Positions 18,316 through 27,333 of a stretch of DNA of 64,000 bases are shown piece by piece. Position numbers and translations under genes: made by a program. Source of the DNA: Crocinitomicaceae bacterium. Lineage in GTDB: Bacteria; Bacteroidota; Bacteroidia; Flavobacteriales_D; Crocinitomicaceae. Within the stretch, counting starts at the first letter, position 1. Every line of letters begins with the position of its first letter. The notes below the pieces were generated by a model. The model saw only the letters and a list, made by a program, of their open reading frames with translations. It had not been told where the DNA came from and did no database searches. Location of the stretch: positions 1 through 64,000 of the forward strand of contig JABURP010000116.1 of assembly GCA_014762645.1 (NCBI GenBank), written 5' to 3'.

Positions 18316-21300
18316 ATGAATAGACTTCTCATACTTACTACTGTACTACTATTATCTTCAATCTCTTATGGACAAGAAATCTGCGATAACGGAGTTGATG
18401 ATGATGCAGATGGCCTAATTGATATGAATGATCCGGACTGTGCTTGTAACGGGCTTGGCGGGTCAGGACAATCCGTAACATCACTAATACCTAATCCTTC
18501 TTTTGAAAATAATTCTTGCTGCCCAAGTGGGGTTAGCCAATTATATTGTGCAGATAACTGGATTCAGGCTTCTAATGCCACATCCGATTATTTTAACACG
18601 TGTGGATATACCGGGATTTTCAACAGTCCTGATTTACCATTACCGGGTTCCGCTGGTGGAGCCGGTTATGGCGGATTTTATAGTAATCCTAACTGGGAAG
18701 AAAATATTGGAGCTTGTCTGAATTCTCCTATGACAGCAGGTACATCTTACACTATGGATCTTTGGACCGCATGGTCCACAGGTAGTCAAACACTACAATT
18801 GACACTGTATGGGACACCAAATTGTGGAGATTTACCCTGGAATACAAGTAATTGTGCAGTGGGAAGTGGTTCATGGATGGTACTTGGTTCGGTTACCGTC
18901 AACTATGCCCCAAACCAGTCATGGCAGCAGGTACAAATTACTTTTACACCACCTGTAGATATTAATGCTGTTTCACTTGGTGGACCATGTGGTGGACAGA
19001 CATCCGGTACAAACTATTACTTCATTGATGAATTAACTTTGGCCTCAACCGCCTCTTTCCAACCTGGTTTGATTACTGAATCTGGCAACTGGTGTACGAA
19101 TGACCTTGCATTAACTGCATCTCTAGATACCGTTGGCGGAAGCTGGCAATGGTATGAAAATGGTATAGCACTTGCCGGAGAAACTGATTCGGTATTAAAT
19201 GCAATGCCGTATGGTCCTGGCGATTATACAGCCGTGTACACGCTTGGTACCGAATGTGAAAGTTCAGATTATACTCTAACAGTCCCCGGAGCTCCTACAG
19301 CTAATTTTACTTTTACCAATCAGTGTGACGGAAATGCAGTAACATTTACGGATGCTTCAACGGTTATTGCTCCGGCCATAATTACCAACTATGATTGGGA
19401 TTTTGGTGACGGAAACACGTCTACCACTCAAAGTCCATCTCATACCTATGCCTCTGATGGTACCTATAACGTATCCTTAACCGTTACGGATGATAACGGG
19501 TGTCAGAACACAATGACACAAGCGGTTACGGTATATCCTAACCCGGTGAACGATATCGAATTTGTTATTAATGGAGTTTCATCAGCAACAGGTCTGACAG
19601 GCGGATGTCTGGTTGATCAGGTGAATTTTGTAAATAATACTACTATTAATGCTCCTGATAACATTACCACATGGAACTGGGATTTTGGGGATGGGAATAC
19701 TTCCACAGCTCAAAATCCTCCGGCTCACACGTACGCCGCAGCAGGAAACTACACTATTCAGTTAACAACCACCAGTAATAATGGTTGTACCGATAACGTT
19801 ACTTTACCGATTACAATATTCCCAAGTCCTGTAGCTGCATTTACGGTACCAGATGATTGTATCAGTCAGCCAGCGGCATTTACGAATAATTCAAGCATTA
19901 GCTCAGGAACAATAACTACCTATGAATGGGATTTTGGGGACGGAAATACTTCTGGTGTACAAAATCCAACACATAATTATGCATCTTCCGGCAATTACAA
20001 CCTTCAATTGGTTGTAATATCAGATCAGGGATGTACAGATACTGCTACTGGCGCAACAACTCGTTTTCCTGAACCAGTTGCTGATTTTACAATGACCAGT
20101 GAATGTATTGTGGTAGCATCAACCATTGTAAATAACTCGAGCGTACCTGCTCCGGATAATATTACCACCTGGTTCTGGGATTTTGACGACGGTAATACTT
20201 CAACGGTTCAAAATCCGGGATCACATGCTTATGCAGTAGAAAATACATACAATGTTATGCTAGCTGTTGAGACAAACAATGGTTGTCAGGACACCATGTA
20301 TTTACCAGTGACAGTTAACCCAAGTCCAGTGGCGTCTTTCACAATTACAGATGAATGTTTAGGTGTGCCGGCAAACTTTAATAATACTTCTAGTATTTCT
20401 TCCGGATCAATTAGTAATTATGATTGGGATTTTGGGGATGGAAACACTTCCACTCAGCAATCTCCTACTCATAACTATAACTCTGACGGAACATACACGG
20501 TCGAATTGATTGTAACATCAAATCTTGGATGTCCGGATACCGTAACTGGTACAACCACAAGACACCCAATACCGGTACCAAATTTCACGGTAAATGATGT
20601 TTGCGTCTACGACCCAATTACAGTTACAGAAAATGTTACGATAAATGCTCCAGACAATATAGCGAGTTGGGACTGGGATCTAGGTGACGGTAATACCGGA
20701 ACCGGAGCCACTGCTAATCATACATATGCGACCTACGGCACCTACAATATTGAGATGACAGCAACTTCGAACAATGGCTGTACGGCAGACACAACAATAT
20801 CAGTTAATATTCATGCGCAACCTGTTCCGAATTTTACCTCAACCACTGTTTGTGAAAACCTTCCACCAACAGTATTTACAGAGTCTTCAAACGTTCCGGG
20901 AGGATCGATTGCTAGCTGGCAATGGGATTTTGGGGATGGAAACACAGGAACTGGTGCCGGAATTTCACATAGCTACTCTAATTTTGGCGTGTACAATGCC
21001 GAGCTTTTGGTAACTTCTGCGTTTGGATGTGTAGATAGCATTACACAACCAGTAACAGTGTATGAAGTACCGAATGTTTCGTTCATGTCCGACCTCAATG
21101 CAATTTGTAGTCCTGATACTATCGTATTTACGGATAATTCAACCACACCATCCGTTTCATTAACTAACTGGCAATGGAATTTTTATGGTGGTTTAGGATC
21201 AACATCAGGAGCACAATCAACCGTTAACTATATAAACAGCGGTTCAGTTCCGGTAGATTATGATGTTCAATTAATTGTAACAAACAGTGTAGGATGTAAA

Positions 21301-21885
21301 GACACTGTTCTTTATACGGATTATATTACTGTTTATCCAACTCCGGATGCTCAATTTACTACTAACCCTAATTCACTGAACATCCTGGAAACTGAAATAG
21401 ATTTTATAAATACTTCCGTAAATTCAGATGAATGGGAATGGAATTTTGGAGACGGCACACCTATCTCCATGGTTGAAAATCCAACACACCTCTACCCTAC
21501 TGAAATAGCCACTGAATATGAAGTAGAGTTAATTGCTTATAACTACGGCAGGATGTGTTCCGACACAATAACTAAAATAGTTGTGGTGGAGGATGTCATT
21601 ATATTCCATGTACCAAACATCTTTACACCAGACGGTGATGAGTTCAATGAAACCTGGAAACCTATTTTCTATAGTGGTCATGATCCATTTGATTTCCACC
21701 TTATCATTTTCAATCGTTGGGGTGAAATTATTTGGGAATCATTTAATCCGGATGTCGCCTGGGATGGACATTATGGTGATGGAGGTCTCGTAGAAGATGG
21801 CGTTTATATATGGACATTGGAATTCAGTGAAACCATGTCTGACAAGCGACACTCGTACAACGGTCATGTCACTGTACTGAAATAA
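18316..21885 (+). CDS. Surface protein with nine PKD domains and CHU_C T9SS sorting domain
   Basis: 1189 aa. A signal peptide (LLILTTVLLLSSISYGQ) is followed by an Asp-rich motif (ICDNGVDDDADGLIDMNDPD), likely calcium-binding, and a lectin-like first domain (about 55-250). Nine PKD modules then run from about 325 to 1085; seven have a clear WDFGDGNT-type core, the eighth and ninth are divergent (WQWNFYGG, WEWNFGDG). The end (VPNIFTPDGDEFNE ... IIFNRWGEIIWE ... VAWDGHYGDGG) is a CHU_C/type B T9SS signal. Such PKD stalks hold adhesive or enzymatic heads away from the cell; no catalytic domain was recognised here. No PorP/SprF gene is adjacent, unlike the adhesin at 11.6 kb. Confidence 0.88.
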   Translation: MNRLLILTTVLLLSSISYGQEICDNGVDDDADGLIDMNDPDCACNGLGGSGQSVTSLIPNPSFENNSCCPSGVSQLYCADNWIQASNATSDYFNTCGYTGIFNSPDLPLPGSAGGAGYGGFYSNPNWEENIGACLNSPMTAGTSYTMDLWTAWSTGSQTLQLTLYGTPNCGDLPWNTSNCAVGSGSWMVLGSVTVNYAPNQSWQQVQITFTPPVDINAVSLGGPCGGQTSGTNYYFIDELTLASTASFQPGLITESGNWCTNDLALTASLDTVGGSWQWYENGIALAGETDSVLNAMPYGPGDYTAVYTLGTECESSDYTLTVPGAPTANFTFTNQCDGNAVTFTDASTVIAPAIITNYDWDFGDGNTSTTQSPSHTYASDGTYNVSLTVTDDNGCQNTMTQAVTVYPNPVNDIEFVINGVSSATGLTGGCLVDQVNFVNNTTINAPDNITTWNWDFGDGNTSTAQNPPAHTYAAAGNYTIQLTTTSNNGCTDNVTLPITIFPSPVAAFTVPDDCISQPAAFTNNSSISSGTITTYEWDFGDGNTSGVQNPTHNYASSGNYNLQLVVISDQGCTDTATGATTRFPEPVADFTMTSECIVVASTIVNNSSVPAPDNITTWFWDFDDGNTSTVQNPGSHAYAVENTYNVMLAVETNNGCQDTMYLPVTVNPSPVASFTITDECLGVPANFNNTSSISSGSISNYDWDFGDGNTSTQQSPTHNYNSDGTYTVELIVTSNLGCPDTVTGTTTRHPIPVPNFTVNDVCVYDPITVTENVTINAPDNIASWDWDLGDGNTGTGATANHTYATYGTYNIEMTATSNNGCTADTTISVNIHAQPVPNFTSTTVCENLPPTVFTESSNVPGGSIASWQWDFGDGNTGTGAGISHSYSNFGVYNAELLVTSAFGCVDSITQPVTVYEVPNVSFMSDLNAICSPDTIVFTDNSTTPSVSLTNWQWNFYGGLGSTSGAQSTVNYINSGSVPVDYDVQLIVTNSVGCKDTVLYTDYITVYPTPDAQFTTNPNSLNILETEIDFINTSVNSDEWEWNFGDGTPISMVENPTHLYPTEIATEYEVELIAYNYGRMCSDTITKIVVVEDVIIFHVPNIFTPDGDEFNETWKPIFYSGHDPFDFHLIIFNRWGEIIWESFNPDVAWDGHYGDGGLVEDGVYIWTLEFSETMSDKRHSYNGHVTVLK

Positions 21886-21910
21886 ATCACCTATTCAATC
21901 AAAAAGGTCG

Positions 21911-21918
21911 TATCTTTG
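21911..21918 (+). promoter_or_regulatory. Putative -7 element (TATCTTTG) for trhO
   Basis: An exact TAnnTTTG match in the context CGTATCTTTGCGG, 58 bases before the ATG at 21977. No convincing -33 box was seen. Confidence 0.45.
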
Positions 21919-21976
21919 CGGCCAGCATCTTGATTATCAAGGTTAGCTAGTTTTTTAGAACTTAATTATTTATAGC

Positions 21977-23038
21977 ATGCAACTGTACAATAAATTGAGT
22001 GCTAAAGAAAGAGAAGAATTAATTGATCAGGCTGGCGAAGAACGTCTGACTATCTCTTTCTATCAGTACCATCAAATTGGAAATCCACAGATTTTTAGAA
22101 ATCACTTATTTATTGCCTGGGATGAATTGGACGTTTTAGGCCGAATTTATGTGGCTCACGAAGGTATTAATGCCCAGTTATCTGTCCCGGCACCTCGTTT
22201 TAAAGAATTTAAGGAGCATCTGGACAGTATCACTTTTCTAAAAGACATACGACTGAATATTGCGATTGAACAATACAACAAGTCTTTTCTTAAGTTAAAA
22301 GTTAAAGTTCGTAAGAAAATATTAGCGGACGGTCTCAATGACAAGTCATTTGATGTTACCAATAAAGGAAAGCACCTCAAGGCTAAAGAATTCAATGATC
22401 TTATTGAAAAAGACAATGCTATATTAATTGACATGCGGAATCACTATGAGCATGAAATTGGTCACTTTCAGGGTGCAATTAAACCGGATGTAGATACTTT
22501 TAGGGACTCGTTACCGGTAATTGTAGACGAATACATTGAAAGCGCTAAGGAAGACAAGCATATAGTAATGTACTGTACCGGTGGAATTCGTTGTGAGAAG
22601 GCATCCGCCTATTTTAAGCATTTAGGGGCTAAGAACGTCTACCAGTTAGAAGGCGGGATAATTGAGTATGTACGCCAGGTAAAGACAGAAGGGCTGGAGA
22701 ATAAGTTTGTCGGAAAGAATTTTGTGTTTGATGATCGCATGGCAGAACGTGTGAGTGATGACGTGATTGCCCACTGCCATCAATGCGGAGAAACTTGTGA
22801 CAATCACACAAATTGCGCAAATGTTCACTGTAACCTATTGTTTATTCAGTGTGATAATTGCAAAGAACAAATGGAAAACTGTTGTTCGGATGAATGCGTT
22901 GACATCATCCATTTACCTGAAGAAAAGCAGAAAGAATTGAGAAAAGGTAAAACGGTTAGTAATAAAATATTTAAAAAGGGACGATCACCAAAGTTGAAAT
23001 ATATGCATAAAATAGAGGTGAAAACTGATAAATATTAG
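21977..23038 (+). CDS. trhO: tRNA uridine(34) hydroxylase TrhO (rhodanese-like, YceA family)
   Basis: 353 aa. TrhO performs oxygen-dependent hydroxylation of U34 in certain tRNAs, a step toward 5-(carboxy)methoxyuridine. The N-terminal ferredoxin-like domain carries RIYVAHEGINAQLSVP. The rhodanese domain follows (about 135-235) with IDMRNHYEHEIGHF and the active loop YCTGGIRCEKA, where Cys200 is the likely catalytic residue. A Cys-rich tail (CHQCGETCDNHTNC and CDNCKEQMENCCSDEC, about 255-310) fits the zinc-ribbon of the family. It stands alone between a TATCTTTG promoter box and the paa operon 78 bases downstream, which has its own promoter. Identification is firm. Confidence 0.93.
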   Translation: MQLYNKLSAKEREELIDQAGEERLTISFYQYHQIGNPQIFRNHLFIAWDELDVLGRIYVAHEGINAQLSVPAPRFKEFKEHLDSITFLKDIRLNIAIEQYNKSFLKLKVKVRKKILADGLNDKSFDVTNKGKHLKAKEFNDLIEKDNAILIDMRNHYEHEIGHFQGAIKPDVDTFRDSLPVIVDEYIESAKEDKHIVMYCTGGIRCEKASAYFKHLGAKNVYQLEGGIIEYVRQVKTEGLENKFVGKNFVFDDRMAERVSDDVIAHCHQCGETCDNHTNCANVHCNLLFIQCDNCKEQMENCCSDECVDIIHLPEEKQKELRKGKTVSNKIFKKGRSPKLKYMHKIEVKTDKY

Positions 23039-23081
23039 TTTTCGTCGTTATTTATCTCACAAAAAATAAACTTTAAAATCG

Positions 23082-23089
23082 TATCTTTG
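23082..23089 (+). promoter_or_regulatory. Putative -7 element (TATCTTTG) for paaABCD
   Basis: An exact TAnnTTTG match 26 bases before the paaA ATG at 23116. The sequence upstream is A-rich with no clear TTG at -33. No palindromic PaaR/PaaX-type operator was recognised. Confidence 0.45.
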
Positions 23090-23115
23090 TTTATTAGAGA
23101 AAGAAGAATTAGAAC

Positions 23116-24045
23116 ATGGATAAATATCAAGAAGCGTTTGACGGAATTATAGAGAGAGATGAGCGTGTAGAGCCAAGAGACTGGATGCCTGACGAGTACA
23201 GGAAACATCTTATTCGACAGGTTTCTCAACATGCGCATTCAGAGGTGATTGGAATGCAACCTGAAGGTAATTGGTTACTTAGGGCTCCGTCTTTGCGTTC
23301 AAAGCAGGTTTTACTTGCCAAAATTCAAGACGAAGCCGGTCACGGTTTGTATTTGTATTCTGTAGCTGAAACATTAGGTATTTCTAGAGCAGAGATGTTA
23401 CAGCAGCTACACGACGGAAAAGCTAAGTATTCCAGCATCTTTAATTATCCTGCCTTAACATGGGCAGATATTGGTGCTATTGGTTGGTTGGTTGATGGTG
23501 CAGCTATCGTTAACCAGGTTTCCTTGCAGCGTACATCTTACGGGCCGTATTCTAGAGGAATGATCCGTATTTGTAAAGAAGAAAGTTTCCACCAAAGACA
23601 GGGTTTTGAAATCATGTTACACATGGCAAACGGAACCCCTGAACAAAGAGAAATGGCGCAGGATGCCCTTAATCGCTTTTGGTGGCCATCTATAATGATG
23701 TTTGGTCCACACGACTCTGACTCACCCAATACTGGTAATGCCATGAAATGGAAAATCAAAAGGGAGTCGAATGATGAACTGAGACAAAAATTTATTGATA
23801 AAACCGTTCCACAGGCTGAATTCCTGGGACTTACCATTCCTGATCCTGATCTCAAATGGAATGAGGAAAAAGGATCGTATGATTATGGTGAGATTGACTG
23901 GGAAGAATTTTGGGCTGTTGTTAAAGGAAACGGACCATGCAATAAAGAACGTCTGGATCATCACATCAAGGCACATAAAGACAATGCCTGGGTAAGAGAA
24001 GCTGCAGAAGCATACGCAGCAAAAACAGAAGGTGAGTTAGTTTAA
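23116..24045 (+). CDS. paaA: 1,2-phenylacetyl-CoA epoxidase subunit PaaA
   Basis: 309 aa, the catalytic subunit of the diiron monooxygenase that epoxidises the ring of phenylacetyl-CoA. Iron-ligand motifs are visible: [12 protein letters not shown] (Glu and His of the first ExxH-like site) and [11 protein letters not shown] (Glu and His of the second). The family start [20 protein letters not shown] and the [13 protein letters not shown] helix support PaaA over other ferritin-like proteins. Length is normal for the family. It is the first gene of paaABCD, with 18 bases to paaB. Its partner PaaC is the structural non-catalytic homologue. Confidence 0.95.
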   Translation: MDKYQEAFDGIIERDERVEPRDWMPDEYRKHLIRQVSQHAHSEVIGMQPEGNWLLRAPSLRSKQVLLAKIQDEAGHGLYLYSVAETLGISRAEMLQQLHDGKAKYSSIFNYPALTWADIGAIGWLVDGAAIVNQVSLQRTSYGPYSRGMIRICKEESFHQRQGFEIMLHMANGTPEQREMAQDALNRFWWPSIMMFGPHDSDSPNTGNAMKWKIKRESNDELRQKFIDKTVPQAEFLGLTIPDPDLKWNEEKGSYDYGEIDWEEFWAVVKGNGPCNKERLDHHIKAHKDNAWVREAAEAYAAKTEGELV

Positions 24046-24063
24046 GAGAAACCAAAATAGAAT

Positions 24064-24348
24064 ATGAAATCAGGAGATAAAGTTTGGGAAGTTTTTATTC
24101 AGAAAAAACCCGGATTACCATTTAAGCATGCAGGAAGTGTGCATGCTTATGACAAGAAAATGGCCATTCAAAATGCAAGAGATACGTATACCCGAAGAGG
24201 TGAAGGACGCGCCTTGTGGGTAGTTCCTGCTGAGGCTATAGTATCTGTACCATTAGATCAGGCGGATGCCTTTTTTAATCCTTCAGAAGATAAAATTTAT
24301 CGTCATCCGACTTTTTATGAAATTCCGGATGGAGTTGAAAACCTGTAA
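24064..24348 (+). CDS. paaB: 1,2-phenylacetyl-CoA epoxidase subunit PaaB
   Basis: 94 aa, the small bridging subunit of the epoxidase. It has the family signature WEVFIQKKPGLPFKHAGSVH near the start, then ALWVVPAEAIVSVP. In characterised systems PaaB links PaaAC dimers and is needed for activity. It sits between paaA (18 bases) and paaC (10 bases). Confidence 0.95.
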   Translation: MKSGDKVWEVFIQKKPGLPFKHAGSVHAYDKKMAIQNARDTYTRRGEGRALWVVPAEAIVSVPLDQADAFFNPSEDKIYRHPTFYEIPDGVENL

Positions 24349-24358
24349 CTTGTAAATA

Positions 24359-25111
24359 ATGAAAATTACAATAGATAACGATTTGGCAAAATTCATCATT
24401 CGTTTGGCGGATACAGAAATGATTCTTGGTCAACGATTGTGTGAAATGTGCAGCAATGGACCTTTTTTGGAAGAGGATATTGCACTTTCAAATTCAGCTT
24501 TGGACCTTATCGGACGCGCAGAAGAACTTTACAAGATTGTGGCAGAAATTGAAAATAAGGGGATTTCACCTGATGATTACGTTTACAGAAGAAACGAACG
24601 TGAATATTTCTGTTTGAAATTAGTAGAACAACCCAATACGGATTTTGCCTGGACCATTGCGCGATCTTATTTGCATGATGTTTATGCCAACGAAGTATTT
24701 ACTCAACTCCAGAATAGTAAAAATGAAAACCTGGCGGCGCTTTCCAAGAAAGTTCTGATTGAGATTATGTATAATCTTGACCGAACAAGAGACTGGATGG
24801 TGAGATTAGGTCAGGGAACTGAAGAAAGCAACAGTAGATTACAGGAAGCGGTAAACCACATGTTCCGATATATTCCTGAAATGTGGAATTGGGATGATAT
24901 TGATCAAAAATATCTTGCTGATACCGATAAAGTAAAAGCAAATTGGGAAACCGAAGTTAATGGCATCCTAAAAGCATCTAATATTGAAAAGCCTTCGGAT
25001 GATCCATTTTTCATGGGAGATTACAGAGACGGCATTCACAGTGAATATTTGGGACACATCCTTACGGACCTTCAGTACCTACCGCGTGCATATCCGGACG
25101 CAAAATGGTAG
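24359..25111 (+). CDS. paaC: 1,2-phenylacetyl-CoA epoxidase subunit PaaC
   Basis: 250 aa. A ferritin-like, diiron-protein-derived structural subunit that pairs with PaaA. Family motifs are FIIRLADTEMILGQRLCEMC at the start (Glu-bearing helix), NSALDLIGRAEELY, and the end EYLGHILTDLQYLPRAYPDA. Its 3' end overlaps paaD by seven bases (ATGGTAG), which indicates translational coupling. Length matches the family. Confidence 0.95.
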   Translation: MKITIDNDLAKFIIRLADTEMILGQRLCEMCSNGPFLEEDIALSNSALDLIGRAEELYKIVAEIENKGISPDDYVYRRNEREYFCLKLVEQPNTDFAWTIARSYLHDVYANEVFTQLQNSKNENLAALSKKVLIEIMYNLDRTRDWMVRLGQGTEESNSRLQEAVNHMFRYIPEMWNWDDIDQKYLADTDKVKANWETEVNGILKASNIEKPSDDPFFMGDYRDGIHSEYLGHILTDLQYLPRAYPDAKW

Positions 25112-25581
25112 CTGAATCGTTAAATAAAGACACCGAACATCTTTGGGAACTTTTACGTGAAGTCCCTGATCCTGAAATTCCGGCGATAAACCTGGTTGAA
25201 CTGGGTGTAGTACGAGACATAGAAAAAGTTGGGGATCTTGTTAAGGTAACAGTAACCCCGACGTATACCGGATGCCCGGCCAAACAATTCTTTAATAGCC
25301 TCATCCTTGAAAAACTGAAGGAAAACGGATTTGACAAGGTTGAGATTATTACCAAACTCAGTCCTGCATGGAACACGGACTGGCTCTCGGATGAAACCAA
25401 GCAGAAATTAATGGATGAGGGAATCTCCCCTCCTACTATGGACGATAAAGTGGTTACTTGTCCTCATTGTAAGTCTACCAACACTAAAGAAGTCAGTCGG
25501 TTTGGATCTACACCTTGTCAGGCGTTATATAGCTGCAAGGATTGTCAGGAGCCCTTTAATTACTTCAAATGTCACGTTTAA
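25105..25581 (+). CDS. paaD: Phenylacetyl-CoA epoxidase assembly factor PaaD (PaaJ)
   Basis: 158 aa. PaaD belongs to the MIP18/DUF59 family and is thought to help build the iron centre of the epoxidase. The DUF59 part (about 12-90) has EVPDPEIPAINLVELGVVRD and TPTYTGCPAKQF. The C-terminal zinc ribbon has CPHCKSTNTKE and CKDCQEP. The start ATG overlaps the paaC stop. It is the last gene of the cluster: the next gene is convergent, and no paaE (FAD/[2Fe-2S] reductase) is present anywhere in the window. Confidence 0.94.
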   Translation: MVAESLNKDTEHLWELLREVPDPEIPAINLVELGVVRDIEKVGDLVKVTVTPTYTGCPAKQFFNSLILEKLKENGFDKVEIITKLSPAWNTDWLSDETKQKLMDEGISPPTMDDKVVTCPHCKSTNTKEVSRFGSTPCQALYSCKDCQEPFNYFKCHV

Positions 25582-25608
25582 CTCATCTGTCCAGAGCTAA
25601 TTCAGGAT

Positions 25609-26448
25609 TTACTGACGTTTTTCGGGCGTTAAAATAACTTTCCCATCTTTTTTATCCGGATCACGCTTTGTTTTGGTATCATGCTCACGTACGGTCACAA
25701 AATAGAAACGTACACCCAGAGAGAACCCCCATTCAGGCGTGCTCCAGACACGATCTGAGGTAAAATCAACAGTGCCGGCAGAAGCGTTTAATTTAGCGGT
25801 GGAAAGATCCACAACATCCCGCCACCCGAAATACTGGTAATTGATACGCCCGACAACAGAGAAAATGCTGTTTGGGAAACCTACAACTTCCAATCCTGTT
25901 TTGAATCCCGGCATCCATTTTTTTGATATCAGCATTGAATTTGCCGTATTTGCGAGCTCAGGACTCACTTCATCTTCCGGATCGATTCCCTGTCCTTCAT
26001 ACGCATAAAAGTAGCCGTGTTGCTTTGTCAAACGAACAGTAAACATCACCGGAAGACCAATTTCAAGTTTAGGATGGGGTTGAAAGGCCATTACAGATCC
26101 AATAGAGCCACTAAATCGTTTGGTCCACGCCGAAAATCCACCCAAATACCCTCCTTGAAATTCAATGTTCTCAACAAGGTCAGGAACTTCTTTCCCTGCG
26201 AACAGACCGCTCACCATTTGTTTCCAGCGCCATTGGCCAAATGTGTAAGCCAGGAACTCTCCCTCTAATCCAAATGAATTGAAGTTTGGTACTCCTGCTG
26301 CGTTGTAATCTGAACATGCCGGAAAAATCCTGTCATAAAACATGGTTCCGGACTCAAAATAACGCAAGGGACGTGTATTTTCTTCATTGCTTTGTCCAAA
26401 CCCGGAAAAACAGATTACTGTAATAATATAGACTAAAAAATAACGCAT
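25609..26448 (-). CDS. Secreted/outer-membrane beta-rich protein of unknown function
   Basis: About 279 aa from the ATG at 26448; a longer frame exists upstream, but the signal peptide MRYFLVYIITVICFSGFGQ begins here. The mature part alternates aromatic and polar residues with Gly, like an outer-membrane barrel (GGYLGGFSAWTKRFSGSIGS, ending GFSLGVRFYFVTVREHDTKT). The tail is Lys/Asp-rich (TKRDPDKKDGKV). No family is recognised. It is the last of four minus-strand genes for exported proteins (29.1 to 25.6 kb), 48 bases after the YwqK-like gene, and converges with paaD. Confidence 0.7.
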   Translation of the reverse strand: MRYFLVYIITVICFSGFGQSNEENTRPLRYFESGTMFYDRIFPACSDYNAAGVPNFNSFGLEGEFLAYTFGQWRWKQMVSGLFAGKEVPDLVENIEFQGGYLGGFSAWTKRFSGSIGSVMAFQPHPKLEIGLPVMFTVRLTKQHGYFYAYEGQGIDPEDEVSPELANTANSMLISKKWMPGFKTGLEVVGFPNSIFSVVGRINYQYFGWRDVVDLSTAKLNASAGTVDFTSDRVWSTPEWGFSLGVRFYFVTVREHDTKTKRDPDKKDGKVILTPEKRQ

Positions 26449-26496
26449 AAGAATCTTGTTTACAAGATACAAATCAAATGCTGTACCATGCAAGTA

Positions 26497-27267
26497 TTAT
26501 AGGTCGCCATCCGCGTAATATTTGCCGTTTTTCCAGATTTCAATTTTCAGGAGTATGTTGTCAGAATCGTATTTGTATAGCTTTCCGTCGCAAAGTTTCC
26601 CATCTGCAAAACAACCATCCATCCATAATTCGTCATCTTTGTTATATATCTTATTGTACCCGTTGGGATCAAAATCTTTTCCGTTCTTCGTTTTACCAGA
26701 AGTGCCCGACGGTCCTTGCATAGAATCTGGCTTGCAATCACAGGAATACTTGTTATATGCATTTGCTGTATCTTTTTCCACCACTTCTTCTCTTCGGGCA
26801 AATCCATATACAACATCCCCTTTAAGGGAGTCGGTCTCAAAGCAATTATCTTCGTAGAATATAATTGCCGAATCGGTTAATTCCTGCTCCATACAACCGG
26901 ATTGATAGAATCGTTCATAGAGGGTTTTGTTTCTTCCACCGAAAAATGAACCATGTTCCATTAAACTGCCATTCTCATAATACTTCCAATACTCGCCATG
27001 GGGTCGGTTATTCACGTATGTACCCTTTAGTCTTGGTGTCTTTTCGTCTTTATGATATTTTGTCCAGACACCATTTTTTCTATCGTCTTTGTAAGAGCCT
27101 TCTTCGATAATGCAAGAATCACAATATCCCTTTTCAGGTTTCATGTGGCCATAGATGATCCAATAACCTTGTTTCAAGCCTTTATCATCTACTTGATTTA
27201 GGGTGTCTTTTTGCCCATAAGCTTCAATTACAAGAAAAAGGGGCAATATGTATAGGAAATACCGCAT
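26497..27267 (-). CDS. Exported YwqK/MORN-like repeat protein, copy B
   Basis: 256 aa with signal peptide MRYFLYILPLFLVIEAYGQ. The mature part contains short G-x-Y/W-x-x-Y-Y-x-x-G repeats: GLKQGYWIIYG, KNGVWTKYHKD, RPHGEYWKYYENGSL. These resemble the YwqK antitoxin-family and MORN-type repeats. The C-terminal about 70 residues (GYNKIYNKDDELWMDG ... LYKYDSDNILLKIEIWKNGK) closely match the neighbouring upstream paralogue at 27334-28188. The middle is different and has a Cys-containing stretch (YNKYSCDCKPDSMQ). Function is unknown; in Bacteroidota such exported proteins are common and are not shown to be antitoxins. Confidence 0.75.
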   Translation of the reverse strand: MRYFLYILPLFLVIEAYGQKDTLNQVDDKGLKQGYWIIYGHMKPEKGYCDSCIIEEGSYKDDRKNGVWTKYHKDEKTPRLKGTYVNNRPHGEYWKYYENGSLMEHGSFFGGRNKTLYERFYQSGCMEQELTDSAIIFYEDNCFETDSLKGDVVYGFARREEVVEKDTANAYNKYSCDCKPDSMQGPSGTSGKTKNGKDFDPNGYNKIYNKDDELWMDGCFADGKLCDGKLYKYDSDNILLKIEIWKNGKYYADGDL

Positions 27268-27333
27268 GTTGCAGATATCAAGCTGTTACCAGCAGTAGTT
27301 TGAGCCATGAAAAGAAGGTGAAAAACCCGAACG

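Noticed and set aside
26449-26493. N-terminal extension of the beta-rich exported protein
   Set aside because: A complete signal peptide starts at the ATG at 26448; the extension would bury it.
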